A stretch of 64,000 nucleotides of DNA. Source: Lactarius indigo. Lineage: Eukaryota; Basidiomycota; Agaricomycetes; Russulales; Russulaceae. Of the stretch, positions 11,946 to 23,923 are shown in pieces (positions within the stretch are counted from its first letter, which is position 1; every line of letters starts with the position of its first letter). A model generated the notes under the pieces. That model was not told where the DNA came from and made no database searches. It saw only the letters and a program-made list of their open reading frames with translations. The position numbers and the translations under genes are program-made. The DNA lies in the NCBI GenBank assembly GCA_025766275.1, contig JAFKAC010000003.1:2294001-2358000 (forward strand). The letters run 5' to 3'.

Positions 11946-12004
11946 TACTGTTCACGCGTACTGTTCACGCGAGAACCGTCCAGGTGAATTCACTCTACGT
12001 CCGA

Positions 12005-12270
12005 GTCAAATGTCACTATCCTCCCTCTGCTGTGTTGCACCCTCTTTGTATCGTAGATTATGCGGCACTTGGTTCGCCACTACCGTATCAAATTCGTATG
12101 CTTTGATACGCGGATGGTCATGGCAAGTATAACAAGGATTTAGAACCCATATCCTCTAGGGTAGCACCGAACACCCGACCAGTCATCCATCCCTGCCGGA
12201 CTTTAGAATCAGTAAAACCGACTACTATCTACCATCCCTTCGTCGCCCCGAGTTCACGCGAGTAGCGACT
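12005..12270 (+). pseudogene. SLS1 5' fragment, unit 2
   Basis: Begins with the SLS1 start (ATGTCACTATCCTCCCTC at 12010) and follows SLS1 to the GCGACTTAG region at about 12270. It breaks off within a dozen bases of the point where the unit 1 fragment does. Confidence 0.78.
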
Positions 12271-12507
12271 TAGTTCTCATTTTCCTTCGGGAGAGCCTAA
12301 GGGGTCGTTATTATTATTATTATTTTGTGATCCGGAGTACCAGATCCTGGGCGGTTGATACTGCCTTTGCTGTAAGGCCTTACTCTAGTCAAATAGCCAA
12401 CAAATAATCGGGGTGTACGAGATCGGTACTTTTCTACTTGAGAAGACTTCGGTTTCAATGTTGGCGTCCTACACCTCTGTGTCATCTGATTCTAGGGGTA
12501 CAACTTC
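12271..12507 (-). pseudogene. SPB1 internal fragment, unit 2
   Basis: Matches SPB1 at about 21226-21440 (TCTGTGTCATCTGATTCTAG, GGTACAACTTC). It is joined to the SLS1 fragment at nearly the same junction as in unit 1, but is truncated earlier and contains a (TTA)n tract. Confidence 0.75.
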
Positions 12508-15059
12508 AAGTTGGACGACGCCTCTGCCACCGTCCAACTCGGCCGTTACCGTTGTTGTCTTCCCAGCGCACCTGGTGCTACGCACGGTCGCGTAGGACGA
12601 TGCGTGCCCTCTTCACCCTATTGAATGCATCCGCGTAGTAGCCGTGAACCGTGCTCGGTGTCGCAGAGCGTTGGTGGCTGGCTGGCTCGGCGCCGTGGCG
12701 TTTCCCAAATGCGGTGCCCAGCACACACACCGCTCGACCGTGTACACAGAAGCACATCATACGGGCGTTGAGACGGACGGCGGTTTGTGCACAAGCGGGC
12801 TCGGGCCCTCCTCAGGACGGCTCTGCGTCAGGAACCTGTCCGCGGTGATGCGAGAAAAACGACGGTCCCATCTGCATTAGCGAGACGATCAGATGGACAG
12901 AGATGCCAAGGGAGACGCACCCGCTCTCGGTATTGCAGAGCTGGCGTCCTGAATGCGAAGCACCGGTCTGCGCCGCATGAATCAGGTACTCTTGTTCCTT
13001 CTCGAAGATCGTAGCTGCCCGCTGTATGGCTAGCCCGAGCGTTGGGTTCGAAATCACCGAACATCTGCCTCTTGTGCCTGATTGCTTTGATTGTTCACTG
13101 GCACGTTATCTCCATTCCCTTATGCTGCTATTGTCTCCCCACTCTCTCCTTTTGCTTCCCCTCTGGCATATGTACTAGTCTCTTTTGTATATACAATCCT
13201 ACCTCACTGCTGAATAAAAGAGTTCTCGTATCGCCAATGTTACCTTCTTACTTTTGTGTGATTCTCGAATGGAGTCCGGCTCAAATGGGTGGGCCTGAGG
13301 GTATTCGAAATCGAAATCGCTCGTCTCTCGTCGTCTCGGTCAGAATCAACTCTTCTTCTCGTTTTTAATGTACTGATCTCTCTCCTCTCCTCTCCCCTTT
13401 ATCTTGGAGTGGAACACCTTCGCCTTCCAATTCACCTTAGACCCATCAGCGTCCCCACACCCCACATTCTGGTGGTGGTCGACCTCCAGGTGGGTAGTAG
13501 AGCCGCGGCCTGTGCTTCGAGAAGGAGCGCAAGCTCGGCTTCTGCGATAGTCACAACCCCTGGTATGTCCTGCGCGTGAGTTGAGTGCGAGTGGTTAGCG
13601 TGCAGGCAGCTGATGGCCCATGAAATGAGGAAAAGGGACCAACGTTTCCGTACCTGCGTTTACCTGAATGCTTGTGATAGGCAACAGAAAACCGGTTCAA
13701 ATTCTACGAACCCCAGGGTCGCCATCGCCTCGACTCGCGCCATCATTGCTGCCCTGAGGTATGGACGTGCCGTCCTCTTTTTCCTTGAACGTCTGCGACA
13801 GGCCCCACTTTTCACTTGCCCCAAAAAACCCCACGGGCGTCAGGCCTCGCCAGGCAGTGGAGTACCTCCTCGCGTGCCTTTGTTGGCGACGGCATGAACA
13901 TGAACGGGTTGTCTTCGCCCCAGCAGCAGCTCTCATCCTCATTACCGCACCTAGCAGGTTGTCGAACAGTAGATGTGCCCCCTGGAAGGGCGCAGGGCCA
14001 GGTGGCGCGTGCAAACGACAGTGCGTTTCCCCTTGTCGGTTTCGTTATCGCTCACGTCCGAGTAGTTTTATTTCTCGTCTTCCTGTTCGGGACCGAGGTG
14101 GTGGGAGGGCCATATTCGCCCGATGACGATGACTGAGACAAAAAGTTTGATTTTCAGGTTCAGCTCACCAGAATTGGACATAAGACTCGGAAAGGAATGC
14201 AAAGACCGTGGAGGAAGGTATGGGGACGATGACCGAAATCGACAGGATCTCTCATCTCATGAAAAACCTGCCAATAATGACAACCCTGTTAGGGGTCCCC
14301 ACTGGAAAATAAAATAAAAAGCGAGGGAGGGGGAGGGGGGGAGAAAGCCGAACTGACCTACCTCTAACTTCGCACGTCGCACGTCGCACCGGCACCTTGT
14401 CCTCGTGGGTACATCACGTACAATCCTGTCCAATGTCCAACCGCGCTTGAATGGCGCAAGCGAACTCGGACTAGTGCCGAGTGTATTGTGGGTGAGGAAG
14501 ATCTGGAAGTGGTTTGTTTTGTTTTTTGTTTTTCGATCATTCTGGGTTTGAAGGCGCACAGACGATAGCGCGGAGAAATGAACGTAGAGGAAATGTGATG
14601 CGATCCTCCCTAATCGGAGACGACGATTTCTGGTCGCGTCTTCGGCACATGACCCACGATACGTGACGTCACGCCGTTTCGCCGCCACTGGCAAACCAGT
14701 CACGCCCCCTCGCTTTCACTGGCACTAGCCAATGACCCTGATCCCGGTACCAGTCGCTAGCGTCTCGCCCTCGTTCCTGTCGACACCGTCCGGGTCGCAG
14801 GAGAACGTTGTTTTAGGTCGCCGCTCCCCTCAATGGGTGAATACTGCTGTCAATGATCGTGTGCTTTTACGCGTACGAGCCAGTATATCGGCGCTTCTCG
14901 CATTCTTGCGCATTCTGTTGCCCATTTGCAGTAGGCCATTTCCCTTGCCCAGCCCTTCTGGAAGGTCACAGACGACACCCCTGAGTGTCCGACCCGATAG
15001 GACCGCCACAGGCACCTTGCGCCGTTTCCAAGTTGGAGCATTGGAACATGGATTGAGCA
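12508..15059. other. Unassigned 2.5 kb between units 2 and 3
   Basis: No gene recognised. Minus-strand stretches at 12812-13057 (AIQRAATIFEKEQEYLIHAA) and 13443-13577 (GVVTIAEAELALLLEAQAAA) look helix-rich and coding-like, but are short, have no ATG-led gene structure I can support, and match no family I know. A perfect CRE-type TGACGTCA lies at 14664-14671. No terminal repeats or transposase motifs were seen. Confidence 0.4.
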
Positions 15060-15183
15060 CTGGCCGATAGTCGAGTTGACGGTATATATGATCATCATGA
15101 TAAGATTCCTCCTCGAGTGAGGCCCTGTCCTGCATTCTTTTTATCGGTAGTGGGCATCTCCACAACTTCGTGCTATCATCGCC

Positions 15184-17493
15184 ATGGATTCCCGTGACGT
15201 CAAGAAACAGCTCGAAGTGAGAACGAGTGTGGAAGTTGTTCCAGATCTTGGCAAGAATGCCAGCACTACTGCTGAGAAGATAAGCGCCTACTTTACAATC
15301 GCAGCCGCAGCTCTTGGTCTCCTGAGCGATGGATGTGAGTCTCCCCAAGACTATGCCAGACGCTCGTTTAGATCGATAATACAATAAATGGCTAAGATCA
15401 GAGCTACCTTATGACCGCAGCAAACGTAAGCAGTTTATCGCCCGATTCGTATTCAACTCACTCTGTTCAAGGTCATATTCGAACGGTTGTACCCGAACGA
15501 TTACACACCAGCGGTCGCTACAAGGGTTTCAAATGCTATGTTAGTTGGTCTGTGTTCTGTGCACATGTCCCCGCCAGGGCTTTGCTTAAACGTACCTTCC
15601 GTTTAGGTGCACTCATCGGGCAGCTGTTCATCGGCTTGGTGTGCGACCGCATTGGGCGAAAGGTTGCGCTCGTCTTCACTACGCTACTCATCGTCCTCGG
15701 TGCGACCCTAGGCACGGCTGCACATGGTGCTCATGGTAGTGCCAAGGGACTTTTCTGGTTCTTGACTTTTTCCAGAGGCCTGACAGGAATTGTTCGTCTT
15801 CGTGGCTTTGGCTATGTCTTGACCTCATTCGTTTGTTGCCAGGGTGTTGGCGGTGAATATCCCGCGGCGTCCACGAGTGCCACCGAGTCTGCTAACGAGC
15901 AAATGCTCAGCAAGCGTGGCCCAGGTTGGTTTCTCAACTTGGCTTCGTTTGGCAGCATCTGATGCAGTTCGTGTAGTGTTTGTCATGGTTACAAACTTCA
16001 CCCTCACCGTGAGTTACCTTCAATTATTGTTTATGGGCGACCACAAAGTTCACTTTTGATAGTTCGGTGGCCCTTTGGCGTCTTCTGTATTCCTCACCGT
16101 CCTTTCAATCGTCGGAGAGAATCACCTTTCAACGGTCTGGCGCATTTGCTTTGGGTTTGGGATATTCCTTCCGCTTGGAGTGCTTGTCTTCCGGTTGAAG
16201 ATGCTCAGCTCTAAGCTTTATCGCAAAGGTGCTATCAAGAGTGAGCACGATCTGGACTGTTTTGTGTACCGTTTCGCTGATGCTGACACAAACGGCCTGG
16301 TCGCAGGAAGGGTCCCATATCAACTAGTTTTCAAGCGTTACTGGAAGACACTCATTGGTACATCTGGTGCATGGTATGGACAATCATCGGGCATATCGTT
16401 CCCTTTTTTGATCTGCTCAGGTTTATATTCGATTTTGTGGCCTTCCCAAATGCAATTTTCTCGGGGACTATTATTTCGAGCGTTGTTCATAACGGGGACA
16501 TCAAGAAGATCGCAGAGTGGCAGCTACTTTTATCCTCTATCACGCTTCCAGGAGTTGTAATTGGGGCGCTTCTGTGCAACCCTTTGGGACGTCGCAATAC
16601 GGTAGGATCTTTCGTTGACATGGGTCATATTCGAAGCAAACAAGTGCATTAGATAATTCTCGGGTTCAGCTGCTATCTAACATTCGGTGAGAATTCTGCA
16701 CACCCAGGTTTCGTATACCTGACTCCATAGGCAGCCTTGATTATTGGACTCGCTTATGAAAAAATCTCAAAGATCACGCCTCTTTTCGTTATATTGTGTG
16801 TCATGTCTAAAGACGGCCAAGAGTGTCCCTGCTAACACAATGTTTTGGCTCCAAGTTATGGGCTAATGCAGTCATCGGGGCTTGTGGTCAGTTCTGGTGA
16901 CTTACCTGGATATCAAAGCCGGCCAGCTGAGCTACGCACACGCAGGCGGCAGGTGTGATTCTTCTCGTTAGCGCTGAGTAAGTCCGGTTCAGTCTATTCG
17001 AAGCAGGACCTCACGTCAACCATTCTGTCGCGTAGGTCCTATGCGACGCCAATACGGTACGTCAGTTCTGAGGTGAATGGTGGGAAGGTGCTGATCGCGT
17101 CCAGTGGTACATGTTATGGGCTATCGGCGGCAATCGCCAAGGTAGGTGCCGTGATTGGTGTACAGGCGTTCGCGCCAATTCAAAAACGCCTAGGGGCGAA
17201 GTTAGTCTGAGTATAATTTACACTCAACGGACAGCCGAATTAACTGTGCGCTGTTTAGATGGCCGTTTATCATCGCTGCCATCGCAAATTTCGCAGGTGT
17301 TCTCGTTACTTATTTCTTCGTTCCACACGTGACTGGGGCGGACCTCGCTGATGAGGATGCGCGTTTCATGAAATACTTGGAAAGTAATGGATGGGAAGGA
17401 GAAGTGGGAGAGGACGAGGACAGAAATTTAATTGGACGGGCGCCCTCCACTGGCAGTGGGTCTGCCATTAACCGTGTCCACCCGCCTAAATAG
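15184..17493 (+). CDS. GIT1-like MFS transporter, copy 3, intact
   Basis: Plasma-membrane H+ symporter of the fungal GIT1/Pho84 type; glycerophosphoinositol, related phosphodiesters or phosphate are the likely substrates by family. Fifteen introns fit GT-AG and keep frame, giving about 500 residues with 12 expected TM segments. Landmarks in order: cytosolic start ending ALGLLSDGY; GQLFIGLVCDRIGRK; VGGEYPAASTSATESANEQ; a loop FRLKMLSSKLYRKGAIK; NPLGRRNT; YGLMQSSG; GTCYGLSAAIAK; C-terminal DLADEDARFMKYLESNGW. It lacks the PGD found in copies 1 and 2 after the QSSG segment (AAGVILL instead of GPGDMVLL). It is the only copy with no frame break. A TATATAT stands about 95 bases upstream. Confidence 0.85.
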
Positions 17494-18012
17494 TGTTCAT
17501 GCGTTCACGGTTCGGGTAACTCATTCAACACTGAGTTCCTTACGAGTTGCTGCTCCGCTCTTACGGGGACGAGTTCGAGGCGGTGCTGGGAGAAGAGGTG
17601 AGGTGAGGTGATAACGGCGCGCAGAACGGAAGGTCGATGACGCCGAGCAGCGGTCGGTCTTAAATGTATTACCAGTATGAACAAACACGTAGGCAATTAG
17701 ATGGTAACGACAGCCCAAGCTCTAAGCGGTATGGGAGGGCGACTGCATAGGACAGCGCAAGTGCTTCTCGATCAAAATGAGGAACTTTGTAGCCAAGACG
17801 AAGTCGCGATGAGTGAGCGGGCCCTCCCGGAGCGACCAGATGAGTGTCGGTGGACACTACCGAGTCGCGAACCTCGTCGTCGATCCCTTCAGGCCGGGGC
17901 AAAGGAAAATAATCCTGGTTGTTTAGACCCGGGCCGGTGGCGGCGGAAGGAGCACGTGCCACCTCGTCCACTCCGCCGTCAAACCGACATGATTCCGCTT
18001 CAGACCAGCTAC
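17494..18012. other. Intergenic, between transporter copy 3 and SLS1
   Basis: About 520 bases that must hold the SLS1 promoter. An open frame in phase with SLS1 extends upstream to 17701, but has no conserved content. A CACGTG lies near 17953-17958. A short GAGGTGAGGTGAGGTGATA repeat is at about 17593. Confidence 0.5.
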
Positions 18013-20563
18013 ATGTCACTATCCTCCCTCCGCCGTGTCGCTCCCTCGTCGTATCGTAGCTTACGTGGCACTCGGTTTGTTGCTTCAGTGTCAAATTCGT
18101 GCGCATTTGATACGCGGCCAGCTGGTCATCACAACACCTCACAACCCAAATCCCCTCAGGATAGCACCGCACGGGGAAGCGATGACTTGAGTCGTCCTAG
18201 CCGGACTTTAGAACCCAGCAAAACCGAGTCCTATCTATTATCTCTTCTCACCGACGATGTCACCCCAAGTTTACGTGACTTAGAGCGACTGAGGCCCCCA
18301 GAACACCCGGACCCGCACTCGAAGGAATATACGGTGGTTCACAGTGCCCTTCTGGACAATATCTGCCGTTCTTTCAGTAATGACCAACTACGGTCCTTCA
18401 CTCAGCAGTATGGCTTGTCGCTCGGCTCGAAACAGAGGAAAAAAGTCTCGTACGCCGAAGCTATCGTGGAGAAAGCGTGGCAGTGGCCTTCCCTCAGAGA
18501 GCTCAAACGTGCGCGGAGTGGTCGTGCTGAAGTGACTTCCTTGGGTAGGTGCACTGTGTCCCTTTGTTGATCTCTCTCATTCTTCCTAGCATTGGCACTC
18601 AGCCCAAGTGAGCTCTTCATCCTTTTAGGAAAAAGTACGTCTACACGTCTCTCATGCGGTTTTGTCTAATGCTGTCTCGAGATGGTTCCGACTTGTTTCA
18701 ATTAACGAGGGAATATAACGTATATGCCTCTGTGAAACGCGATCCCCTCTCCTTGTATTTGGAGGGAAGCCGTGACTCGGTTAAGGGAGCTGAAGAATAT
18801 ATCGACCGCGTTCGAAAGGTGGGCCGAGTCCATCGTATTACTATTATGCAATATATTTACCGAGTGGTAGGGCATTGTGGAAGACACTTTCGATACACCA
18901 TCTAAACGTCCTGTCCCGCAGGAAGCTTTTCACAGCATTTCGCGCCTATCTGGAGCTTTTCTGGAGAAAACTGAAGACCGGAAGGTAAGGGCATGTCTAC
19001 CACCGGGCCGCATTGTATTGACCTTCCAAGTTACGTGTCCGGGCCAAGCATCCCTCGAATATCCTGTTAGCTAAGAGGCTGGCAATAAGAGTAAACTACC
19101 AAGTCAGTGTGCGATTTCGCGTTCAGGACAGTTCACTGACGCTACTGTGGTAGGTAGAGCCCTCCGAGCTTCTCACACAACAGATACATCACAAGGAGTT
19201 GCGCACGCCAACGGCCGCGCCTCTTGCATATTCTTTGTACCCATTTTTAGGGCCCCGTTCGTTACCTACGATGACGAGATCGAATACTTTCCTTCGATGG
19301 CGCCGAGTGGGAGACTGGTTGGGGGATACCCATTCACAGAGCCTTGACACGAGTGGACTTGCACACTCACGAGGTAGTCTCCTCTCGATAGACGGGTGCG
19401 TGCGTTCCGCGTGTAGCTCATCGACTTCCTTAGCCTATCTTCAGGGCTGAGATCAATCTCCAACATCGGCTTCTGGGTAACACTACTCCCGGTGGAACCA
19501 GGAGGCTAGTATCTGCCCTGTAGGTATCAACATTGTGATATTGTGTCGCCTATTAAATAATCACTAGCTCAGGACATATTCTTTTCCCGATCTCCCGAGT
19601 TGATGGTTCCTTGAAGTCTCCGCATACAGGGAGGTTGACCTACGAGGATACTCGTTCGTGGGTCGCCGCGCAACGGACGTCGGCCACGTTTTTTCCGAGG
19701 TAGGAAGCATGAACGTCTTTCCTTATATCTATTTCACCCGTGCAGTCTCCCACTAGAGCTCGTTAGGGCACTTCCCTCACAACAGAGGGTTCTCCATCGA
19801 TTGGTTTATCGTTGTTCTCCTGTCTTCGAACAAGACATTAGACATTCCGCAACAACAAAGTTCATTAGTATCGAGATCCCATTAATTGATCATAAGCAAG
19901 TACAACATCCAGTGGGACTTTCCGACCGAAGCGTTTTCACGAGTGCGATGTTCTGGAGTGGCATCTCTGCCAATGTGGACTTATTGATGCCCGATCGGTA
20001 TGACTGGCACTGCGATTCCTGGTGTTGCCCTAATATTCTTACCTCAGTTATATGGACCTCCGCTTCAACGTCTCGGATATGAACCCTCTTCCTTCGACTC
20101 GACAACCCGATGAACTAATGAACTATTTAGATGGTCTTCAGAAGTTGTGCGTGTCACAGTAGCCTGCACTACGGCGCTACTGACTCTCGGTACTAGTTTG
20201 ACTTGCAGCGACCCGGACGTCACGCAGCCAGTGCCTCCCCTTATTGTTTCCCATGACGACCATGAATATGTTCTTGCCACCTAACGCTAGCGTTCGGCAA
20301 AGCACAGAGTCATTGTCTTCGGTCCCTTCGAAAGATATTACTGTCACTTCCGAAAGCATGCTCGATCTTGAAAGCGGCTACAGCACCGCAGTTTGTGCGG
20401 TAAGACTATTCTACTTTGGTTGAGTTCTTGCTCCTGATTGCTCCCCACCCTTTGGTCGAAGGTCTCGTCGGATAATCTGGGTTCACAGACATGGAACGCT
20501 TTCCTCGAAAAGTGTGATCGGTTGACGGCAAGGGGCAGTCTTAAAAACTCTGCGTTCCTTTAG
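18013..20563 (+). CDS. SLS1: SLS1-like mitochondrial inner-membrane protein
   Basis: In yeast, Sls1 is an inner-membrane matrix protein that couples mitochondrial transcription and translation. The start MSLSSLRRVAPSSYRSLRG is basic and Ser-rich, as for a matrix-targeting peptide. Exon 1 runs to about 18545 and contains FSNDQLRSFTQQYGLSLGS and KAWQWPSLREL. After an intron, LALSPSELFILLGK leads into a KH-like segment, SDLFQLTREYNVYASVKRD...GAEEYIDRVRK. Later exons give LAYSLYPFLGPRSLP, RWRRVGDWLGD, SGHILFPISRVDG, LMPDRYMDLRFNVSDMNPLP and a C-terminus TWNAFLEKCDRL. The phase is unresolved at about 19380-19440. An extra T at about 20282 splits VLAT from NASVRQS, where a direct join would keep frame. 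The other two copies of this gene in the window are 5' fragments. Confidence 0.8.
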
Positions 20564-20667
20564 GTTGATTGCCTGAGACGATTAATATGATATCGGACTA
20601 TGAGATCCTTGACTTGAGTTTTTGATATTTTATACCATACCGTAGCATACGATTTAATAGAGGAAGG

Positions 20668-23600
20668 CTAGTTACGCTTGCGTTTCTTATTCTCTTTCTC
20701 TCTCACTTTCTTCGCACGAACCTACAGAATGACGGGTGAGATACTATTCCATCAAGGCGACGACATAACGCACTTCTTTCTTCATCCGTGGGTCGACCAT
20801 GACATAGCGGCCTTTCACGCCTTTTGGCCGACCTTTGAGGCCCTTGTGGACGCCCTTTGCGACGACTACCTTGACCTCCTTTTTCTTTCTACCTTTGGCC
20901 AAACCTTTGCGCATGAGCTTTTCCACTTGTTGTGCCTTCTCGCGCTCGGTTAAATCGCTTGTGTTCGTGACGCCTTCAGCTTTCTTCAAAGCCTTTTCAA
21001 TACGCTGAGCAGCCTTCAACTTTTTCCGCGCCTTGGCTTCAGCTATCTTTTTGATAGGTCGGGCGTCCAGGGCGCGCTGTTTGGCACGCAGGGCCTGGAC
21101 AGCCTCCTTCGTGATAGGGATATTGGGAATAAAATGTTTTGCTTCATCGTCCAGAAACCAATTTGGGAGACCCTCTTTCGAATTGAGGGAGTAGCGCGTG
21201 AAACCATCGTTGACGAGTTCCGTTCTCGTTTTTCTTCGGTTCACAAGATCCTGGGCGAGGGACACCGCCTCTGCTGTGAGGAGGCCGTACTCTGCTCAGA
21301 TGATCAGTCAGATAATCGCGGTGGCCAACTTCTGGGAATACAGTACTTTGTATGTGGGACGATTTCGACTCGTCTTCGTTTTCATTGTCAACGTCCCACA
21401 TCTCTGCGTCATCTGATTCTAGGGGCACAACTTCGACACCGTCATGTGGGTCCAAGTCACTGACATCTGACATCTAATAGTGCATGAGTGTCGAAAACAA
21501 ATGCACAAAGCAGTGGCTCACTTCATCTTCGTCGTCCTGCGGTTGTGTTGAAGAACCAGATTCTGTGTCGTCCTCGGTCGGTCGATCAAGTCCCTTAAAA
21601 ATGTCTTGGCTGAACCACACGGCTGTGTTTTTCCCCGCTTGGGATGCAACTTTGGGCTCTCCCAGAGAACTCAGCATCCGTGCCTTCTTCCGAGGCGTGC
21701 CTTGCTGGTCTGGTCGTCTGCGTTTTGCCAACTGGGACGACTGACACCTCGTCTTCTGTATCCGTTGACCAGTCCGAGTCATCGCCCTTGGCCTTGAGCT
21801 GCTCCATCTCGTCCCAACCACCGCCTTCATCCTCCTCCTCGGTTCCGTCCTGGGCTTCACTTTTCCCGATGCCCGACCAGTCTTCGCGTCGTTTGTCGTT
21901 CCGCCTTGCTTCACGGACTCTGAATTTTGTGTCTCGTTCGGCAAGCCTCTCCCTGTACGTCTCGTATAGTCCGTCCAAGTCGTTTTCTAATAGCTGCACT
22001 CGATCACCACCTTGCTCCTCATCGGTATCCACGACACCTTCGTCCAGGCCGTTGTCTTGCAAGCTCTCATCCTGCTCCTCACCTTCTTCGTCTGTGTCGA
22101 CCGTCCCGGGGTAACCTTCCCTTCTTGAAGCTCGCTCTGCATATTCAAGATCAAATACGTCCTCTTGACCATGCCGGAGCCCCGCGTCTGTTTGTTCGAG
22201 GCCAATGTCCAGTGGCGCGGTCATTTGTAGCTGCATTCTCTGGATTGTCTTCCTCTTGACTTCATTAGCCTTTCGTCGTTCCCGCTTTGTCCTACTGGCT
22301 GCCTCCGCATTGAGTCGTTCCAACTTCGGGCTGGCTTAAATTAATCGTATCACGGAAAGCTGGTATACTTACGTACCTCCTGCTGTATTTGCTCGTCTTC
22401 GTCGACAATATCGACCACTTCGGCAACCTCGGTGAGCTCCTCCACGTGCTTCGATCTTACTTCCAAGCCCAACTGAAAAGGAACGAAAATTTTCTGACCG
22501 AAGTGTGGTGTGTACGGTTCAAGAACAAACCTCTTCTCTGAGGGCAGTACGCCATTTGAGCAACACTTTGAAATCGCCTTTTCCTAGGACCTTCAGATCG
22601 TCCAAGTTGGCCTTGACATCCGACGAAGTGAGAGGAAGTAAAGCCCAACTGACCAGCAAGGACATCAGCAGATAACCTGAGGAAGTCGACTAGACGTACG
22701 ATTTCTCTTCCTCTGTGGTAAAAGTCATTTTGTTCACCGCACCTAGAACGGCGATAGGATCCGAGGCATGGATAAATTCTGCAACGCCCACTTGCTTGAA
22801 TAAGGTGTAGTCATTATCGTCGTATCCGTCACGATGTCTCCGCTTCTTCTCGGGTTGAAATACATTTGCTTGGACATTGTTTGCAGCAGTACCGTTGGGA
22901 AGGGTCAAGGTAGCATCTACGTCTTTGAACACGTGTTTGGGATCGAGGAATTTCGGGTCGATGGCTTTTGGAGCAAGAAATTCACGACAAACAATAAATA
23001 TTTCCGCAGAGACATTCCTAGGGTGTTGGTAATCAAGACAGATGCTATCGTTTAAATGTGAAAGCGTACCTAGAGGAAGGGGGTTTCGTAGCCTCGACTT
23101 TGCCGAACAGCTGGTTGAAAACCCAGACGAGGTTGTTGTAGTCCCTACTACGAAACACCTTTGTGACAAATGTTCCCCCTTTAATAAGAAACTCCACAGC
23201 AAGTTTTAAACTCATTAGAACGAGTTCCGACTGAGAATATGCGTCCTGTATCCAGGCAGTCCCTACGTTCGGCGCGCCATCATGAAGTACGACGTCTGCT
23301 CTCCAGTCTTTTAGCTCGTTTCGAATGAGGTTGCGACAGCGAACGGTGGTGATATCAGCGGCGAAAGTAACGACGCGTGGAATTGGCTTGATAGATACCA
23401 AGTCTACGCCTATTGAAGAACACTCATTAACAAATGTTCCATAGGCACAGGGTATTCGTTGTACCGACGATGAGACTGTTCACTGGCATCGTTTTGCTTG
23501 CGACTTGCAGCCAACCTCCAGGCGCGGCACAAAGATCTATGCAACAGCGCGCAGATTCCAGGAAAGAGTATTTCTTATTTAGCTGAATCAACTTGAATGC

Positions 23601-23741
23601 GGAGCGTGCACGGTACCCTTGCTCTCTGTAGAATATCCCAGGTCAATAGGTTGTGGACCAAGAGGGCATCGGGACGTACTTTGCAAGTTTATAGTACTTA
23701 TCCAGTCGACCCTTCCCCGTCTTCTTCTGTGCTTTGCCCAT
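20668..23741 (-). CDS. SPB1: SPB1, AdoMet-dependent 27S pre-rRNA 2'-O-methyltransferase
   Basis: Nucleolar FtsJ-type methyltransferase of 60S assembly; in yeast it methylates G2922 of 25S rRNA. The start ATG 23741 gives [21 protein letters not shown]. After an intron come [19 protein letters not shown] and the SAM motif [11 protein letters not shown], then [19 protein letters not shown] and the catalytic-lysine region [13 protein letters not shown]. The middle is acidic (about 21600-22320). The C-terminal Spb1 domain has [27 protein letters not shown] and a basic tail ending KKRKRN after a last intron at about 20714-20760. The frame changes by one base near 21735-21765. Fragments of this gene lie in duplication units 1 and 2. 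On the opposite strand from SLS1, with stops about 100 bases apart (convergent). Confidence 0.92.
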
Positions 23742-23923
23742 TTTGAGCGATTGAAAACGTAGCACACGGTAGATAAGTTAGAGTGCCAATATTATCAGCA
23801 CCGTCAAATTTTGGCTCGGGCCGCTGCTGCCTTGGGGTGTCCGAGTCGGCAACGTGGGAACCATGCAATGTCTCACAGCAACCGAAGAGGTCAACACCTC
23901 TTTGTTCTCAGCTACAAGTACAT

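Larger units (their letters stand above)
8925..12507 (+). repeat. Tandem duplication unit 2
   Basis: Second copy of the transporter unit, starting near the ATTTCTCTAAACTTGATC motif at 8940 and ending within SPB1-like sequence at about 12507. It is shorter than unit 1 at the right end. A (TTA)n microsatellite at about 12308-12326 interrupts the SPB1-like part. Confidence 0.78.
15060..22330 (+). repeat. Unit 3, the complete locus that units 1 and 2 copy
   Basis: Homology with units 1 and 2 begins near the promoter of transporter copy 3 (CTCCTCGAGTGAGGCC against CTCCTCGAGCGGGGC). It runs through the transporter into SLS1, then resumes inside SPB1. Here SLS1 and SPB1 are complete, so this is the parental arrangement. 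Confidence 0.7.

Noticed and set aside
12812..13057. Possible small gene on the minus strand (AIQRAATIFEKEQEYLIHAA)
   Set aside because: Coding-like composition, but no supported ATG-led structure and no known family; kept only as part of the unassigned region.
14664..14671. TGACGTCA as a functional CRE for transporter copy 3
   Set aside because: About 500 bases upstream, absent from the other copies, and an eight-base match can occur by chance.
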